Positions 50,627 through 60,507 of a DNA stretch of 64,000 nt are shown in pieces. The notes beneath the pieces were generated by a model. It made no database searches. It was not told the origin of the DNA and was given only the letters and a program-made list of their open reading frames with translations. Each line of letters starts with the position of its first letter. Positions within the stretch are counted from its first letter, which is position 1. The stretch comes from Agrococcus sp. SGAir0287. GTDB taxonomy: Bacteria > Actinomycetota > Actinomycetes > Actinomycetales > Microbacteriaceae. A program made the position numbers and the translations under genes. Where the stretch lies: NCBI RefSeq assembly GCF_005484985.1, contig NZ_CP027942.1:2976001-3040000 (forward strand), given 5' to 3'.

Positions 50627-51814
50627 ATGCAGGCACGCACCATGCACCGACGCCGCACCGCGGCGATCGGCGCCGGCCTCGGCATCGCCGCGCTCGCGCT
50701 CAGCGCGTGCGGCACGTCGGGCGGCGGCGGTCAGGCGACCGGCCCCGCCGACGAGCTCGGCGACACCGAGGGCGGCTCGGTGTCGATCCTCGCCTGGCCC
50801 GGCTACGTCGAGGACGGCACCAACGACCCCGAGGTCGATTGGGTGACGCCGTTCGAGGAGGCCACGGGCTGCTCGGTCACGTCGCAGACCTACGGCACGA
50901 GCGACGAGGCCTTCAACCTCATGGGCGACGGCGGCTTCGACGTCGTCGCCGCGTCGGGCGACCTCACGCTGCGACTCATCGCCTCCGACGCGGTGCAGCA
51001 GCTGAACACGGACCTGCTCGACTCGTACGACGCGATCTTCCCGTTCCTCAAGGAGCAGGAGTGGAACTCGGTCGACGGCGACGTCTACGGCATCCCGCAC
51101 GGCTACGGCGCCAACCTGCTCGCCTACAGCACCGACGTCTTCCCCGAGGCGCCCACGTCGTGGTCGGTCGTGTTCGAGGACGCGGCTGCGAACTCCGGGC
51201 GCATCACGGCCTACGACTCCCCCATCTACATCGCCGACGCCGCGATGTACCTCATGGCGCACGAGCCGGACCTCGGCATCGAGAACCCGTACTCGCTCGA
51301 CGAGGAGCAGCTCGCTGCCGCCGTCGACCTGCTCACCGAGCAGCGCTCGCACATCGGCGAGTACTGGAGCGACTACCTGCTCGAGCTGCAGGGTCTCGAG
51401 GCCGGATCGATCGTGGCCGGCACGACGTGGCAGGTGATCATCAACTCGCTCGCCGAGGGCACGCCCGTCGCGGCGACGCTGCCCGAGGAGGGCGCGACCG
51501 GCTGGTCGGACTCGTGGATGATCTCGTCCGGCACCGAGCAGACGGCGTGCGCGTACGCATGGCTCGACTGGATCGCGAGCCCCGAGGGCAACGCGATGGC
51601 GACGGAGTACTTCGGCGAGGCGCCGAACAACCCCGAGGCGTGCGAGTTCGCGAGCGAGGGCCACTGCGAGGCGTACCACGCGGGCGACGAGGAGTACGCG
51701 TCGCAGATCTGGTACTGGACGACGCCGATCGCCGAGTGCCTCGACGGTCGCACCGACGTCGAGTGCACCGACTACGCCGACTGGACCGAGGCGTGGCAGC
51801 AGATCCAGGGCTGA
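50627..51814 (+). CDS. potD: Polyamine ABC transporter substrate-binding lipoprotein
   Basis: A 395-residue lipoprotein (lipobox ALALSAC, Cys 28). It has the PotD-like blocks VSILAWPGYVEDG, YGTSDEAFNLM, YGIPHGYGANLLAYSTDVFP. It lacks a firmly assigned ligand; spermidine, putrescine or a related amine is expected. AAGGAG precedes the ATG at 50627. Confidence 0.92.
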   Translation: MQARTMHRRRTAAIGAGLGIAALALSACGTSGGGGQATGPADELGDTEGGSVSILAWPGYVEDGTNDPEVDWVTPFEEATGCSVTSQTYGTSDEAFNLMGDGGFDVVAASGDLTLRLIASDAVQQLNTDLLDSYDAIFPFLKEQEWNSVDGDVYGIPHGYGANLLAYSTDVFPEAPTSWSVVFEDAAANSGRITAYDSPIYIADAAMYLMAHEPDLGIENPYSLDEEQLAAAVDLLTEQRSHIGEYWSDYLLELQGLEAGSIVAGTTWQVIINSLAEGTPVAATLPEEGATGWSDSWMISSGTEQTACAYAWLDWIASPEGNAMATEYFGEAPNNPEACEFASEGHCEAYHAGDEEYASQIWYWTTPIAECLDGRTDVECTDYADWTEAWQQIQG

Positions 51815-51839
51815 CGCCCCTGTCCACGCACCCGATCGC

Positions 51840-52730
51840 ATGACCGCATCCACCACGGTGCTCGCCGCACCCCCCGAGACGGGGGTGCGGCGAGCCTCCC
51901 GCGCGCTCGACCGGCATCCGCGCGTCGGGCTCGCCGCCCTGCTCGGCCTCCCGCTCGGCTGGCTCGTCGTCGTCTACGTCGTGAGCCTCGGCTTCCTGCT
52001 GATCACGGCCCTCTGGCAGACCGACTCGTTCACGAACGAGGTCCGCACGGAGTGGACGCTCGACAACCTCGCTCGCATCGTCACGCAGGACCTCTACCGC
52101 GCCGTCACGGTGCGCACCCTCGGCGCCGCGCTGCTCGTGACGCTCATCGACGTCGCGATCGCGCTGCCCGTCGGCTACGCCATGGCGAAGGTGTTCGGGC
52201 CGCGAGCCCGCGCCACGCTCGTCATCGCGTTCCTCATGCCGCTGTGGGCGTCGTACCTCGTGAAGGCGTACGCGTGGCGGTCGATCTTCATCGAGGGCGG
52301 CCTGCTGTCGTCGCTCGGCATCACGCCCGGCTTCGGCGAGGTCGCCACGATCGTGACCCTCGCGTACATCTGGCTGCCGTACGTCGTCATGCCGATCTAC
52401 GCGGGCTTCGAGCGGGTGCCCGACTCGCTCGTCGAGGCCTCGAGCGACCTGGGCGCTCGCAACCTGCGCACGTTCGCGGCCGTCGTGCTGCCACTCATGT
52501 ACCCGGCGATCATCGCGGGCGCGATCTTCTCGTTCTCGCTCACGCTCGGCGACTACATCGCCGTGCGCATCGTCGGCGGCTCGACGCAGTTCCTCGGCAC
52601 GCTCATCTACGACAACGTCGGCGTCGCCGGCAACGTGCCCATGGCGGCCGCCGTCGCGCTCGTGCCGATCGCCGTCATCCTGCTCTTCCTGCTCGCCGTG
52701 CGCCGCACGGGCGCGCTGCGAAACCTCTAG
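51840..52730 (+). CDS. potB: Polyamine ABC transporter permease
   Basis: A 296-residue BPD_transp_1 permease with six or more helices, including LPVGYAMAKVFGPRARATL and the EAA-like SSDLGARNLRTFAAVVLPLM. It starts 25 bases after potD and pairs with PotC. Confidence 0.93.
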   Translation: MTASTTVLAAPPETGVRRASRALDRHPRVGLAALLGLPLGWLVVVYVVSLGFLLITALWQTDSFTNEVRTEWTLDNLARIVTQDLYRAVTVRTLGAALLVTLIDVAIALPVGYAMAKVFGPRARATLVIAFLMPLWASYLVKAYAWRSIFIEGGLLSSLGITPGFGEVATIVTLAYIWLPYVVMPIYAGFERVPDSLVEASSDLGARNLRTFAAVVLPLMYPAIIAGAIFSFSLTLGDYIAVRIVGGSTQFLGTLIYDNVGVAGNVPMAAAVALVPIAVILLFLLAVRRTGALRNL

Positions 52731-52740
52731 GAGCCCATCC

Positions 52741-53538
52741 ATGCGCATCTCGAAGCCCGTGCGCAGGGCGTTCGTCGCGATCGTCGCGCTCGCGCTCGCA
52801 TTCGTCTACGTGCCGCTGCTCGTCGTGCTCGTCAACGCGTTCTCGACGAGCCAGGCGCTCGCGTGGCCGCCGCGCTCGCTCACGCTGGAGTGGTGGGGTC
52901 GCGCCGCGCAGAACGCCGGCGCGTGGCAGGCGGTCGGCACATCCGTGGTCGTCGCCCTGTGCGCCACCGCGATCGCGCTCGTGCTCGGCACGCTGTGCGC
53001 CCTCGCGCTCGACCGGTTCGCGTTCTTCGGCAAGGAGGCGGTGAACCTCCTCATCGTGCTGCCGATCGCGCTGCCCGGCATCGTGACGGGCATCGTGCTC
53101 AACAACCTGTTCCGCACGGGCCTCGGGCTGACGCTCGGGCTCGGCACCCTCATCGTCAGCCATGCCACGTTCTGCATCGTCACGATCTACAACAACGCGT
53201 TCGCGAGGCTGCGGCGCCTGAACGGCAACCTCGTCGACGCCTCCGCCGACCTCGGCGCCGACCGCTTCACGACGTTCCGTCTCGTCACGCTGCCGCAGCT
53301 GCGCTCAGCGCTCTTCGCCGGAGCGCTGCTCGCGTTCGGGCTGTCGTTCGACGAGATCATCGTCACGCAGTTCACGGCGGGACCGGGCGTGACGACGCTG
53401 CCGATCTGGATCTTCCAGAACATGTTCCGGCCGGGCCAGGCGCCGATCGTGAACGTGGTCGCCGTCGTGCTCGTGATCGTCTCGATCGTGCCCATCGCGC
53501 TCGCGCAGCGGCTGGAGGCGCGGGCCGAGCAGCGCTGA
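52741..53538 (+). CDS. potC: Polyamine ABC transporter permease
   Basis: A 265-residue permease: PLLVVLVNAFSTSQ, LPGIVTGIVLNNLF, EAA-like ASADLGADRFTTFRLVTLPQ, and LSFDEIIVTQFTAGPG. It starts 10 bases after potB and ends the operon, converging on a hydrolase gene. Confidence 0.93.
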   Translation: MRISKPVRRAFVAIVALALAFVYVPLLVVLVNAFSTSQALAWPPRSLTLEWWGRAAQNAGAWQAVGTSVVVALCATAIALVLGTLCALALDRFAFFGKEAVNLLIVLPIALPGIVTGIVLNNLFRTGLGLTLGLGTLIVSHATFCIVTIYNNAFARLRRLNGNLVDASADLGADRFTTFRLVTLPQLRSALFAGALLAFGLSFDEIIVTQFTAGPGVTTLPIWIFQNMFRPGQAPIVNVVAVVLVIVSIVPIALAQRLEARAEQR

Positions 53539-53558
53539 GGCAGGCGGCTCCGCCGCGG

Positions 53559-54554
53559 TCACCGACGAGCGAGCATGCCGTCGAGCCAGCGCTCCAGGCG
53601 CGCGTACGCATCCGTGCGCGCCGCGCGGCGCGACAGGAAGACGTCGTGCAGCGCGCCGTCGATGCGCTCGATCGTCACCGACCGGCCGAGGTGCAGCGCA
53701 GCCCGCGCCACGGGGTCCACGGCGATCACCGTGTCGGCACCCGTGAGCGCCTCCGACCATCGCGTGGGCAGGATGGAGCGCGTCGACAGCAGCACGAGCA
53801 CCGGCACCTCGATCGCGAGCCCCGCGGCGACCTGCGCGTGGCCGGCGAGCACGGCGCGGATCCATCCGGCGTGCGCCGTCATCGCGATCTCCGGCCGCCA
53901 GGCGTGGTCGACGACGTACGGATCCTCGTCGTCGAACACCTCCCGCTGCGCGCGTGCGTAGAAGCCGAGGTCGATCTGCGGCGCTGGCGCCAGCGGCGAG
54001 AGGCGACCGCGCAGCTCGGCCACCGGCGTGATGGCCGCGCGCGACCGCGCCCCGAACTGCAGCTCGAGCCAGGGAGCGTTGAGGATGACGGCGCTCGCGA
54101 CGCCCGGATGCCGATGCGCCCACAACGTGAGCGTGAGTCCACCGGTCGAGTGCCCGAGCAGCACGAGACGCCGCCCGCGCCCGGCGCCGTCCTCGCGCAT
54201 GACGGCGAGCGCGGCGGCGATGTCCTCGTCGTACGTGCCCAGGTCGGCGACGAAGCCGAGGGTCTGGCCGGGCCGGATGCTGCGGCCGTACTTGCGCAGG
54301 TCGAGGGCGAAGAAGCGGGCGCCGCGGTCGGTGAACGAGCGTGCGAGGCGCGTCTGGAAGAAGTAGTCGGACCAGCCGTGCACGTAGAGCACGTCGACGT
54401 CCTCGAGCGCACGCTCAGGATGCCAGAGGCGACGCCGGCTGGGCAGCGCCCGCACGAGCGTCGCGACGACCTCTCCCTCGTCGTCGGGCCTCAGCGGGAG
54501 GGTGCGCTGGTGGAACCCGTCGCCCAGCACGTCCTCGCGCCAGGCGTCGTCCAT
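53559..54554 (-). CDS. Alpha/beta hydrolase (lysophospholipase-like)
   Basis: The 331-residue protein has VDVLYVHGWSDYFF (oxyanion region), nucleophile elbow LGHSTGG, and a late His in DGALHDVFLS, which gives a complete triad. No signal peptide. It resembles Serine aminopeptidase S33/PldB-type proteins. TATCGT lies 6 bases before the ATG, indicating a leaderless gene. Confidence 0.9.
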   Translation of the reverse strand: MDDAWREDVLGDGFHQRTLPLRPDDEGEVVATLVRALPSRRRLWHPERALEDVDVLYVHGWSDYFFQTRLARSFTDRGARFFALDLRKYGRSIRPGQTLGFVADLGTYDEDIAAALAVMREDGAGRGRRLVLLGHSTGGLTLTLWAHRHPGVASAVILNAPWLELQFGARSRAAITPVAELRGRLSPLAPAPQIDLGFYARAQREVFDDEDPYVVDHAWRPEIAMTAHAGWIRAVLAGHAQVAAGLAIEVPVLVLLSTRSILPTRWSEALTGADTVIAVDPVARAALHLGRSVTIERIDGALHDVFLSRRAARTDAYARLERWLDGMLARR

Positions 54555-54560
54555 GCGATC

Positions 54561-54566
54561 ACGATA
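54561..54566 (-). promoter_or_regulatory. Candidate -10 TATCGT of leaderless hydrolase promoter
   Basis: TATCGT, 6 bases, ATG at 54554, no ribosome-binding site. Confidence 0.5.
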
Positions 54567-54619
54567 TCCACGACGACTGGGCGTCCCCGCAGCCGCGCGC
54601 GGTGGGCGGGTTCCGGGGG

Positions 54620-55435
54620 TCAGTCGCCGAGGGCGACGGGGCGGCCCGAGTCGGGGCGCCCCCACTCGGACCACGAGCCGTCGTAGACGCGCACGTCGTC
54701 GCGGCCCGCGAGCGTCGCCGCGAGCGCGACGACGCAGGCGGTGACGCCCGAGCCGCACGTCGTGATGATGGGCGCGTCGCCTGCTGCCTCGTCGATGCGG
54801 TCGGCGAGACAGCCGACCTCCTGCAGTCGGCCGTCGCACTCGAGCGCCGCGAACGGCAGCGAGACGGAGCCGGGGATGTGACCGCCGCGCAGCCCGTCGC
54901 GCGGCTCGGGAGCGATGCCCGCGAAGCGCTCGAACGACCGCGCATCGAGCACGACCGCCTCGTCGGAGGCGATGGCGCGCGCCACGACGTCGGCGTCGAC
55001 GAAGGCATCCTCGCGCCAGCGCACCGACACGTCGCCCGCGCGCTCGGCGCGCTCGCGCGTGGGCTCGACGGCGCCGCCGGCATCGATCCACGCGGGCAGT
55101 CCGCCGTCGAGCACCGCAGCCTCGAGGCCGGCGGCCTCGAGCATCCACCAGGCGCGCGCGCTCGAGAAGAGGCCCTGCGCGTCGTAGGCGACGACGCGGT
55201 CGCCATCGCGGATGCCGAGGTCGCGCAGCCGCTGCTCGAAGTCGCGCGGATCGAGCATGTCGTGCACGCCGTCGGTGTCGTGCCGCGACATGACGCCGTC
55301 GAGGTCGAAGCGCAGGGCGCCCGGGATGCCGTCGCGGCCCCGGTAGGCGCCGACCGAGGCGTCGACGACGACGAGCCCGTCGTCGCCCAGGTGGTGCTGG
55401 AGCCAGGTCGTCGAGACCAGGTCGTGGAGGGTCAA
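54620..55435 (-). CDS. sseA: Sulfurtransferase, 3-mercaptopyruvate type (two rhodanese domains)
   Basis: A 271-residue protein with two rhodanese domains. The catalytic Cys is in the second, CGSGVTAC, of the mercaptopyruvate sulfurtransferase type (CG[ST]GVT) rather than thiosulfate type. The start is TTG, overlapping the upstream lipoprotein stop by 4 bases. Confidence 0.93.
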   Translation of the reverse strand: MTLHDLVSTTWLQHHLGDDGLVVVDASVGAYRGRDGIPGALRFDLDGVMSRHDTDGVHDMLDPRDFEQRLRDLGIRDGDRVVAYDAQGLFSSARAWWMLEAAGLEAAVLDGGLPAWIDAGGAVEPTRERAERAGDVSVRWREDAFVDADVVARAIASDEAVVLDARSFERFAGIAPEPRDGLRGGHIPGSVSLPFAALECDGRLQEVGCLADRIDEAAGDAPIITTCGSGVTACVVALAATLAGRDDVRVYDGSWSEWGRPDSGRPVALGD

Positions 55436-56028
55436 GGATCCACCTCATCGGGGAAGGACGTGATGATGCTGCTCGACGTGAGACCGTAGCCGACCGTGAC
55501 GATCCACGCACGTTCGACCTCGCCCGTGTCGCCCACGAGCTCGATGCGCACGTCGTAGTTCACGATGTCGTCGCGGTACTCCTCGACGCTCGTCGGCGTC
55601 TCGAGCGCCTGATCGATCGCGAACCACGCGACGTCCTCCCACGATGCGCCGACCTCGTGGGCGAGCTCGGCGAAGTCGCCGGCGTGGCCGTCGGCGATGT
55701 GCCGCCATCCGGCGCCGTCGGCGTTGCCGCACGTGAGCGTCGCCTCGCCCGCCGCGACGCCCAGCTCGGGCCAGCCGCTGCGATCGAAGACCTCGAGCGC
55801 CTCGCGGCCCGCGAGCCCGTCGCAGGCTTCGACGCCGTCGACGTCGAAGCGGTACGGGTCGAAGACCATCGCGGCCGTCTGCAGGGAGGGACCGCTCTGC
55901 GGCGGCTCGGAGCCGTCGATCGCGGGCGTGACCGCGACGACGTCCTGCGTCGTGCAGCCGGCGAGGAGCCCCGTGCCGAGCAGCGCGCAGGCGGCGAGCA
56001 GTCGCATCCGCCCGCCCGTCGTCGTCAC
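55432..56028 (-). CDS. Lipoprotein, unknown function
   Basis: A 198-residue protein with lipobox LLAGC at residue 25. No family recognised; two Cys pairs (EACDGLAG and LTCGNADG) may form a disulfide. The start could be GTG at 56028 or ATG at 56007. It lies between a small membrane protein and sulfurtransferase in a tight minus-strand chain. Confidence 0.82.
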   Translation of the reverse strand: MTTTGGRMRLLAACALLGTGLLAGCTTQDVVAVTPAIDGSEPPQSGPSLQTAAMVFDPYRFDVDGVEACDGLAGREALEVFDRSGWPELGVAAGEATLTCGNADGAGWRHIADGHAGDFAELAHEVGASWEDVAWFAIDQALETPTSVEEYRDDIVNYDVRIELVGDTGEVERAWIVTVGYGLTSSSIITSFPDEVDP

Positions 56029-56032
56029 GGCG

Positions 56033-56278
56033 TCAGTGCCCTCGCGGCCCGTCGCGGTCGTCGCGCTCCTCCTGCGAGGGCGGGTTCGCGACGAGCGTCA
56101 GCGTCGCGATCACGACGAGCGAGACGATGAAGGCGATGCCGCCGACGACGATGGCGTGCATGGGCTCGCGGATGACGAGCAGCACGACGAGGGCCGAGAA
56201 GACGCCGATGGCGCCGGCGAAGCCGAGGTACTCGACGGGCTTCAGACGGTCGCGACGCGACGGCTTCGACGGGCTCAT
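56033..56278 (-). CDS. Small two-helix membrane protein, 81 residues
   Basis: Has two helices (YLGFAGAIGVFSALVVLLVI and IVVGGIAFIVSLVVIATLTL) and a charged tail. No family recognised. It overlaps the upstream gene by ATGA. Confidence 0.82.
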   Translation of the reverse strand: MSPSKPSRRDRLKPVEYLGFAGAIGVFSALVVLLVIREPMHAIVVGGIAFIVSLVVIATLTLVANPPSQEERDDRDGPRGH

Positions 56279-56871
56279 GCGGATGCCTCCCTCGGCTCGG
56301 CACGGGCGGAGAAGGCGGCGATGCCGTGGAAGACGCCCACGATGATGGCGTACGCGCCGACGAGCCCGACGAGCACGACGTCGTGCGCGGGCAGCGCCGC
56401 GAAGACGACGGCGGCCACGAGCGTGAAGGCCGCGACGAAGCGCCAGTCGGCGGCGATGCGCCGCGCGCGCGGCCCGCTCGTCGCACGCGACGACCACCAC
56501 GCCCAGCCCTCGGCCACGCCGGCGACGAGCGCCCACGCCGCGACGACGACCTTCAGCGCGGTCCCCGACGGCGCCGCGATCGCGAGCGCGGCCGCGGCGA
56601 CGCCCGCGACGAGGCCGGCGGAGCCTGCGACGAGCGGGAATCGGCGCACGGACGCCGGGACGCAGCCGCGCAGCGCGACGAGCGCGGCACCCGTCGCCAG
56701 CGACAGCAGCGCGAACGCGGCGAGACCGACGAGCGCGTCGTGCGACTGCAGGAAGGTGACGGCGACGCCGACGACCACGGCGGGCACGGCGCGCACCGCG
56801 GGCAGCTGCCACGCCGGGCGGTCGCTCGGCACGGACGGCGCCTGGCCGCCCCGGTGCTCGATCGTGCTCAC
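56275..56871 (-). CDS. Hypothetical membrane protein, about six helices
   Basis: The 198-residue protein has about six helices, with VVVGVAVTFLQSHDALVGLA at its start. It is similar to uncharacterised Microbacteriaceae membrane proteins found next to the small one. GTG at 56871 is chosen; TACCCT lies 8 bases upstream. Function is not predictable. Confidence 0.78.
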   Translation of the reverse strand: MSTIEHRGGQAPSVPSDRPAWQLPAVRAVPAVVVGVAVTFLQSHDALVGLAAFALLSLATGAALVALRGCVPASVRRFPLVAGSAGLVAGVAAAALAIAAPSGTALKVVVAAWALVAGVAEGWAWWSSRATSGPRARRIAADWRFVAAFTLVAAVVFAALPAHDVVLVGLVGAYAIIVGVFHGIAAFSARAEPREASA

Positions 56872-56932
56872 TGCATCCCAGGGTATCGCCCTCGCGGGAG
56901 CGCCCGACCGCTCGTCCGCTGCCCCCACCGCC

Positions 56933-57508
56933 TCAGGCCGCGCGGTCGAGCAGCCGCCGATGGACGCGGTCGTCGCCGACGAGCTCGGGATGGAAGGCCA
57001 CGCCGATGCGCGCCCCCTGCTCGACGGCCACGATGCGACCCTCGTGGCGCCCGAGCACCGCCACGCCGTCGCCGACCTCCTCGACGACGGGTGCGCGGAT
57101 GAACGACGCCGCCACGGGTCGCTCGCCGATCGCCGGCATCGCGACCGCCGTCTCGAACGAGTCGACCTGGCTCCCGTACGCGTTGCGACGCACGGTGACG
57201 TCCAGTCCGCCGAGCGTCTGCTGGCCGGGCGCCGCGTCGAGCACGCGGTCGGCGAGCAGGATGAGCCCGGCGCACGTGCCGAGCACCGGCATGCCGTCGG
57301 CGATGCGGCGCCGCAGCGGCTCGCGCAGGCCGAGGATGCGGCTCAGCCGATCGATGACCGACGACTCGCCACCAGGGACGACGAGCGCGTCGACGTCGTC
57401 GAGCTGCGCCGGGGTGCGCACGGTCGTCGCCGCGGCACCGAGCGCGTCGAGCACGGCGAGGTGCTCGCGCACGTCGCCCTGGAGCGCGAGCACGCCGACG
57501 CGCGTCAC
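56933..57508 (-). CDS. pdxT: Glutaminase subunit of pyridoxal phosphate synthase
   Basis: A 191-residue class I glutaminase: [21 protein letters not shown], nucleophile in [11 protein letters not shown], and His-Glu of the triad in FHPELVGDD. It supplies ammonia to PdxS. GTG start overlaps the pdxS stop. Confidence 0.96.
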   Translation of the reverse strand: MTRVGVLALQGDVREHLAVLDALGAAATTVRTPAQLDDVDALVVPGGESSVIDRLSRILGLREPLRRRIADGMPVLGTCAGLILLADRVLDAAPGQQTLGGLDVTVRRNAYGSQVDSFETAVAMPAIGERPVAASFIRAPVVEEVGDGVAVLGRHEGRIVAVEQGARIGVAFHPELVGDDRVHRRLLDRAA

Positions 57509-58404
57509 CAGCCGCGCTCTGCCAGTCGGTGGGGTGCGGGGAGGTCGGCGACGTTGATGCCCACCATCGCCTCGCCGAGCCCGCGCGACGCCGCGGCGAT
57601 CGCCAGCGCGTCGTCGAACTGCGCCGTGGCGCGGACGATCGCGGCGGCGCGCTCGACGGGGTTGCCGGACTTGAAGATGCCCGAGCCCACGAAGACGCCG
57701 TCGGCGCCCAGCTGCATCATCATCGCCGCGTCAGCGGGGGTCGCGACGCCGCCGGCGACGAAGAGCACGACGGGCAGGCGACCCTCGCGCGCCACCTCCT
57801 GCACCAGTGGCAGCGGAGCCTGCAGCTCCTTCGCGGCGACGTACAGCTCGTCGTCCGAGAGGGATGCGAGGGCGCGGATCTCCTTGGAGATCGTGCGGAT
57901 GTGCCGCGTCGCCTCCGAGACGTCGCCCGTGCCCGCCTCGCCCTTCGAGCGGATCATCGCGGCGCCCTCGGCGATGCGGCGCATGGCCTCGCCGAGGTTC
58001 GTCGCACCGCACACGAACGGCACCTCGAAGCGCCACTTGTCGATGTGGTTCGCGTAGTCGGCGGGGCTCAGCACCTCCGACTCGTCGACGTAGTCGACCT
58101 CGAGCGCCTGCAGCACCTGCGCCTCGACGAAGTGGCCGATGCGCGCCTTCGCCATGACGGGGATCGAGACCTCCGCCTTGATGGCGTCGATGAGGTCGGG
58201 GTCCGACATGCGTGCCACCCCGCCCTGCGCGCGGATGTCGGCCGGCACACGCTCGAGGGCCATGACGGCCACGGCGCCGGCGTCCTCCGCGATGCGGGCC
58301 TGCTCGGGGGTGACGACGTCCATGATGACGCCGCCCTTCAGCATCTCGGCGAGGCCGCGCTTGACGCCGTCCGTCGCGCGGGTGGGAACCTGATCGTCGC
58401 TCAT
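57505..58404 (-). CDS. pdxS: Pyridoxal 5'-phosphate synthase subunit PdxS
   Basis: A 299-residue ribose-5-phosphate-utilising synthase. Conserved: [34 protein letters not shown] with an active-site lysine, and the [13 protein letters not shown] phosphate site. With PdxT it makes PLP from ribulose 5-phosphate, glyceraldehyde 3-phosphate and glutamine. It is the first gene of the pair. Confidence 0.97.
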   Translation of the reverse strand: MSDDQVPTRATDGVKRGLAEMLKGGVIMDVVTPEQARIAEDAGAVAVMALERVPADIRAQGGVARMSDPDLIDAIKAEVSIPVMAKARIGHFVEAQVLQALEVDYVDESEVLSPADYANHIDKWRFEVPFVCGATNLGEAMRRIAEGAAMIRSKGEAGTGDVSEATRHIRTISKEIRALASLSDDELYVAAKELQAPLPLVQEVAREGRLPVVLFVAGGVATPADAAMMMQLGADGVFVGSGIFKSGNPVERAAAIVRATAQFDDALAIAAASRGLGEAMVGINVADLPAPHRLAERGW

Positions 58405-58415
58405 GGGGTGGGACG

Positions 58416-59192
58416 CTACGCAGGGTGCTCCAGGCCAGTCGGCCCGGAGTGGTCCTGCGTGGCCCGGCCCGCGCGGTCCACTTGGCGATCATCGGCTGCG
58501 GACGCGAGATCGGCCGCCAGCGCGGCCAGCAGCGCGGGGTCGCGGGCGGCGAGCCTGCCGAACTCGTCGACGAGCGCGTGCAGCTCCTGCTGCTCGTGCG
58601 CCGACAGCCCGGCGGCGCGCACGTGCGGCGCGAGATGGCGGCGCAGCCGCTCGTAGGGGCGCGGCACGTCGTGGCCGAGGCCCATGAGCAGCCGCCAGGC
58701 GTAGGCGTCGGGGATGAAGGCCGCTCGGTCGAAGGCGTACAGGGCGATGACGTCGGCCGTCTCGGGTCCGACGCCGCGCACCGCGAGCAGCGAGGCCCGC
58801 AGCGCGGCGTCGTCGAGGTGCTCGAGGGCACCGTGCTCGCCGCCGTGCTCGACCGTCCACGCTGCGAGCGCGACGAGGGCGCGCGCCTTCGCGAGCATGA
58901 AGCCACTGCGGCGCAGGAGTGGCACGAGCTCCTGCGGCTCGGCCGTCGCGAGCGCTGCGGGATCGAGCAGCCCCGCCTCGCGGAGGCGACCGATGCTGAT
59001 CGCCGCGTTCTCCCAGCGCGTGTGCTGCACGAGCACGGCGCCGAGCATCATCTCGAACCGGCCGTCCGCCGGCCACCACCCCTGCGGACCCATCCGCGCG
59101 AGCAGCGCGTCGTGCAGGGCGCGCAGCAGCGGCAGACCGGCATCGTCCGCCGGCGCGGATCCGTCGGCGCGGTCGTGCCCGTCGTGGCTCAC
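58416..59192 (-). CDS. HhH-GPD family DNA glycosylase without iron-sulfur cluster
   Basis: The 258-residue protein has the helix-hairpin-helix [20 protein letters not shown] and the catalytic Asp in [11 protein letters not shown], the endonuclease III family pattern. The C-terminal four-cysteine cluster of Nth is missing, so it belongs to the iron-sulfur-free group. A GTG at 59192 overlaps the thioesterase stop. Confidence 0.88.
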   Translation of the reverse strand: MSHDGHDRADGSAPADDAGLPLLRALHDALLARMGPQGWWPADGRFEMMLGAVLVQHTRWENAAISIGRLREAGLLDPAALATAEPQELVPLLRRSGFMLAKARALVALAAWTVEHGGEHGALEHLDDAALRASLLAVRGVGPETADVIALYAFDRAAFIPDAYAWRLLMGLGHDVPRPYERLRRHLAPHVRAAGLSAHEQQELHALVDEFGRLAARDPALLAALAADLASAADDRQVDRAGRATQDHSGPTGLEHPA

Positions 59193-60010
59193 GCGAGGGG
59201 CGTCACGAGCAACGACTGCGCGATCCGGCCGACGGGACCGTGCTGGTCGTGCACGACCGCCTGGCTGAGCCCGACGCCCTCCGACCCGATCGACGACTCC
59301 GCCTCGATGCCCGTCCACTCCCCGGTCGGACGCTCGAAGAGATGGATGGCGAGCTCGGTGTTGATGAACGTCCACGCGCGCGTGTCGAGCCTGGCGCCCA
59401 CGCCGTTCGCCGCATCGATCGGCAGGATCGCGCGCAGCGACGGACTGGGCTCCTCGCCCGCCACGAACGGCATCCGCAGCCGGGCCCACGCGACCGTGGG
59501 CGCGCCGCGCCGGCCGAAGGTGGAGGCGAAGCGCCAGTCGAGCGAGCCGACGAAGCCCTCGAGCCACAGCGGCGGCACGGGTGCGTCGTGCAGCGTGGGA
59601 GATCCCTCGGGTGGCAGCGCGTGGCGCCCGCCCGCACGGTATGCGACGGCGGCGGTGTCCACCGTGCGCATGCGCCAGCCACGGGCGCGCGCCGCCGGCC
59701 GCCAGCCTCCGCCGGGCCCGCGCTGCAGCACCTCGGCCTCCACGAGATCGGCGGACCGCCCCGAGCGCACGACGTCGGCGCGCACGGCGACCTCCTCGAG
59801 CGACACGGGGCCGAGCAGCTCGACCGCGAGGCGCGTGAGCATCCAGCCCGCCGCACCCGGCGCGCCCTCGCACGCACGCCACAGCAGGCCCGCGACGGGG
59901 CCGCCGTGCTGCAGGCTCGCGGTCCACGGGCTGCCCGTGTGCGCCGTCGGCTGCAGCACCTCCGCATCCTCGTGGGTGCCTGCGGGGAGGAAGTAGGCGT
60001 CGTCGCTCAT
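59189..60010 (-). CDS. Acyl-CoA thioesterase-like double hot-dog protein
   Basis: A 273-residue double hot-dog protein of the TesB-like/DUF superfamily with SLQHGGPVAGLLWRACE and the terminal WTFINTELAIHLFERPTGEW. Substrate is unknown. ATG at 60010 is preferred (CAGGAT 7 bases upstream); ATG at 60019 is possible. Confidence 0.85.
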   Translation of the reverse strand: MSDDAYFLPAGTHEDAEVLQPTAHTGSPWTASLQHGGPVAGLLWRACEGAPGAAGWMLTRLAVELLGPVSLEEVAVRADVVRSGRSADLVEAEVLQRGPGGGWRPAARARGWRMRTVDTAAVAYRAGGRHALPPEGSPTLHDAPVPPLWLEGFVGSLDWRFASTFGRRGAPTVAWARLRMPFVAGEEPSPSLRAILPIDAANGVGARLDTRAWTFINTELAIHLFERPTGEWTGIEAESSIGSEGVGLSQAVVHDQHGPVGRIAQSLLVTPLA

Positions 60011-60045
60011 CGGCTCCATCCTGGCGGGCACGCGTCGCGCGCGGC

Positions 60046-60051
60046 TACCGT
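60046..60051 (+). promoter_or_regulatory. Candidate -10 TACCGT of leaderless VOC gene promoter
   Basis: TACCGT, 6 bases, ATG at 60058; no ribosome-binding site. Confidence 0.45.
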
Positions 60052-60057
60052 CGCGAC

Positions 60058-60507
60058 ATGGACATCCGCTTCGTGAACGTCGGCATCGCCGTGCGCGACC
60101 TCGACGCCGCCGTCGCCTTCCTCACGGACCTCGGCATGACGCTCGTCGGCACGGACGAGGTGCGCGGCGAGTGGGCCGACGTCGCCGTCGGGCTCGACGG
60201 CAACCACGCGCGCATCGCCATGCTGCGCACGCCGAGCGGCGACGGCGAGCTCGAGCTCTTCCAGCCCCTCCACCCCGCGCCGATCGAGCGGGAGCCCGCG
60301 GTGGCGAACGAGATCGGCATGCACCGCGTCGCCTTCCAGGTCGACGACCTCGAGGAGGCGATCGCGGTCGCGGCCCGCCACGGTGCGCATCCGCTCCGAG
60401 GCGTCGCTCGATACAGGGATGCGTTCCTGCTGACGTATCTGCGAGGGCCGAGCGACATCCTGGTGATGCTGGCACAGGATCTGCAGCGCGACCCGCTGCC
60501 CTCCTAG
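60058..60507 (+). CDS. Vicinal-oxygen-chelate (glyoxalase/bleomycin-resistance) family protein
   Basis: A 149-residue protein with paired beta-alpha-beta modules: FVNVGIAVRDLDAAVAFLTD and MHRVAFQVDDLEEAIAVAA. The metal ligands expected in glyoxalase are only partly present. The substrate is unknown. Its stop shares the palindrome CTAG with the NUDIX gene stop. Confidence 0.9.
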   Translation: MDIRFVNVGIAVRDLDAAVAFLTDLGMTLVGTDEVRGEWADVAVGLDGNHARIAMLRTPSGDGELELFQPLHPAPIEREPAVANEIGMHRVAFQVDDLEEAIAVAARHGAHPLRGVARYRDAFLLTYLRGPSDILVMLAQDLQRDPLPS

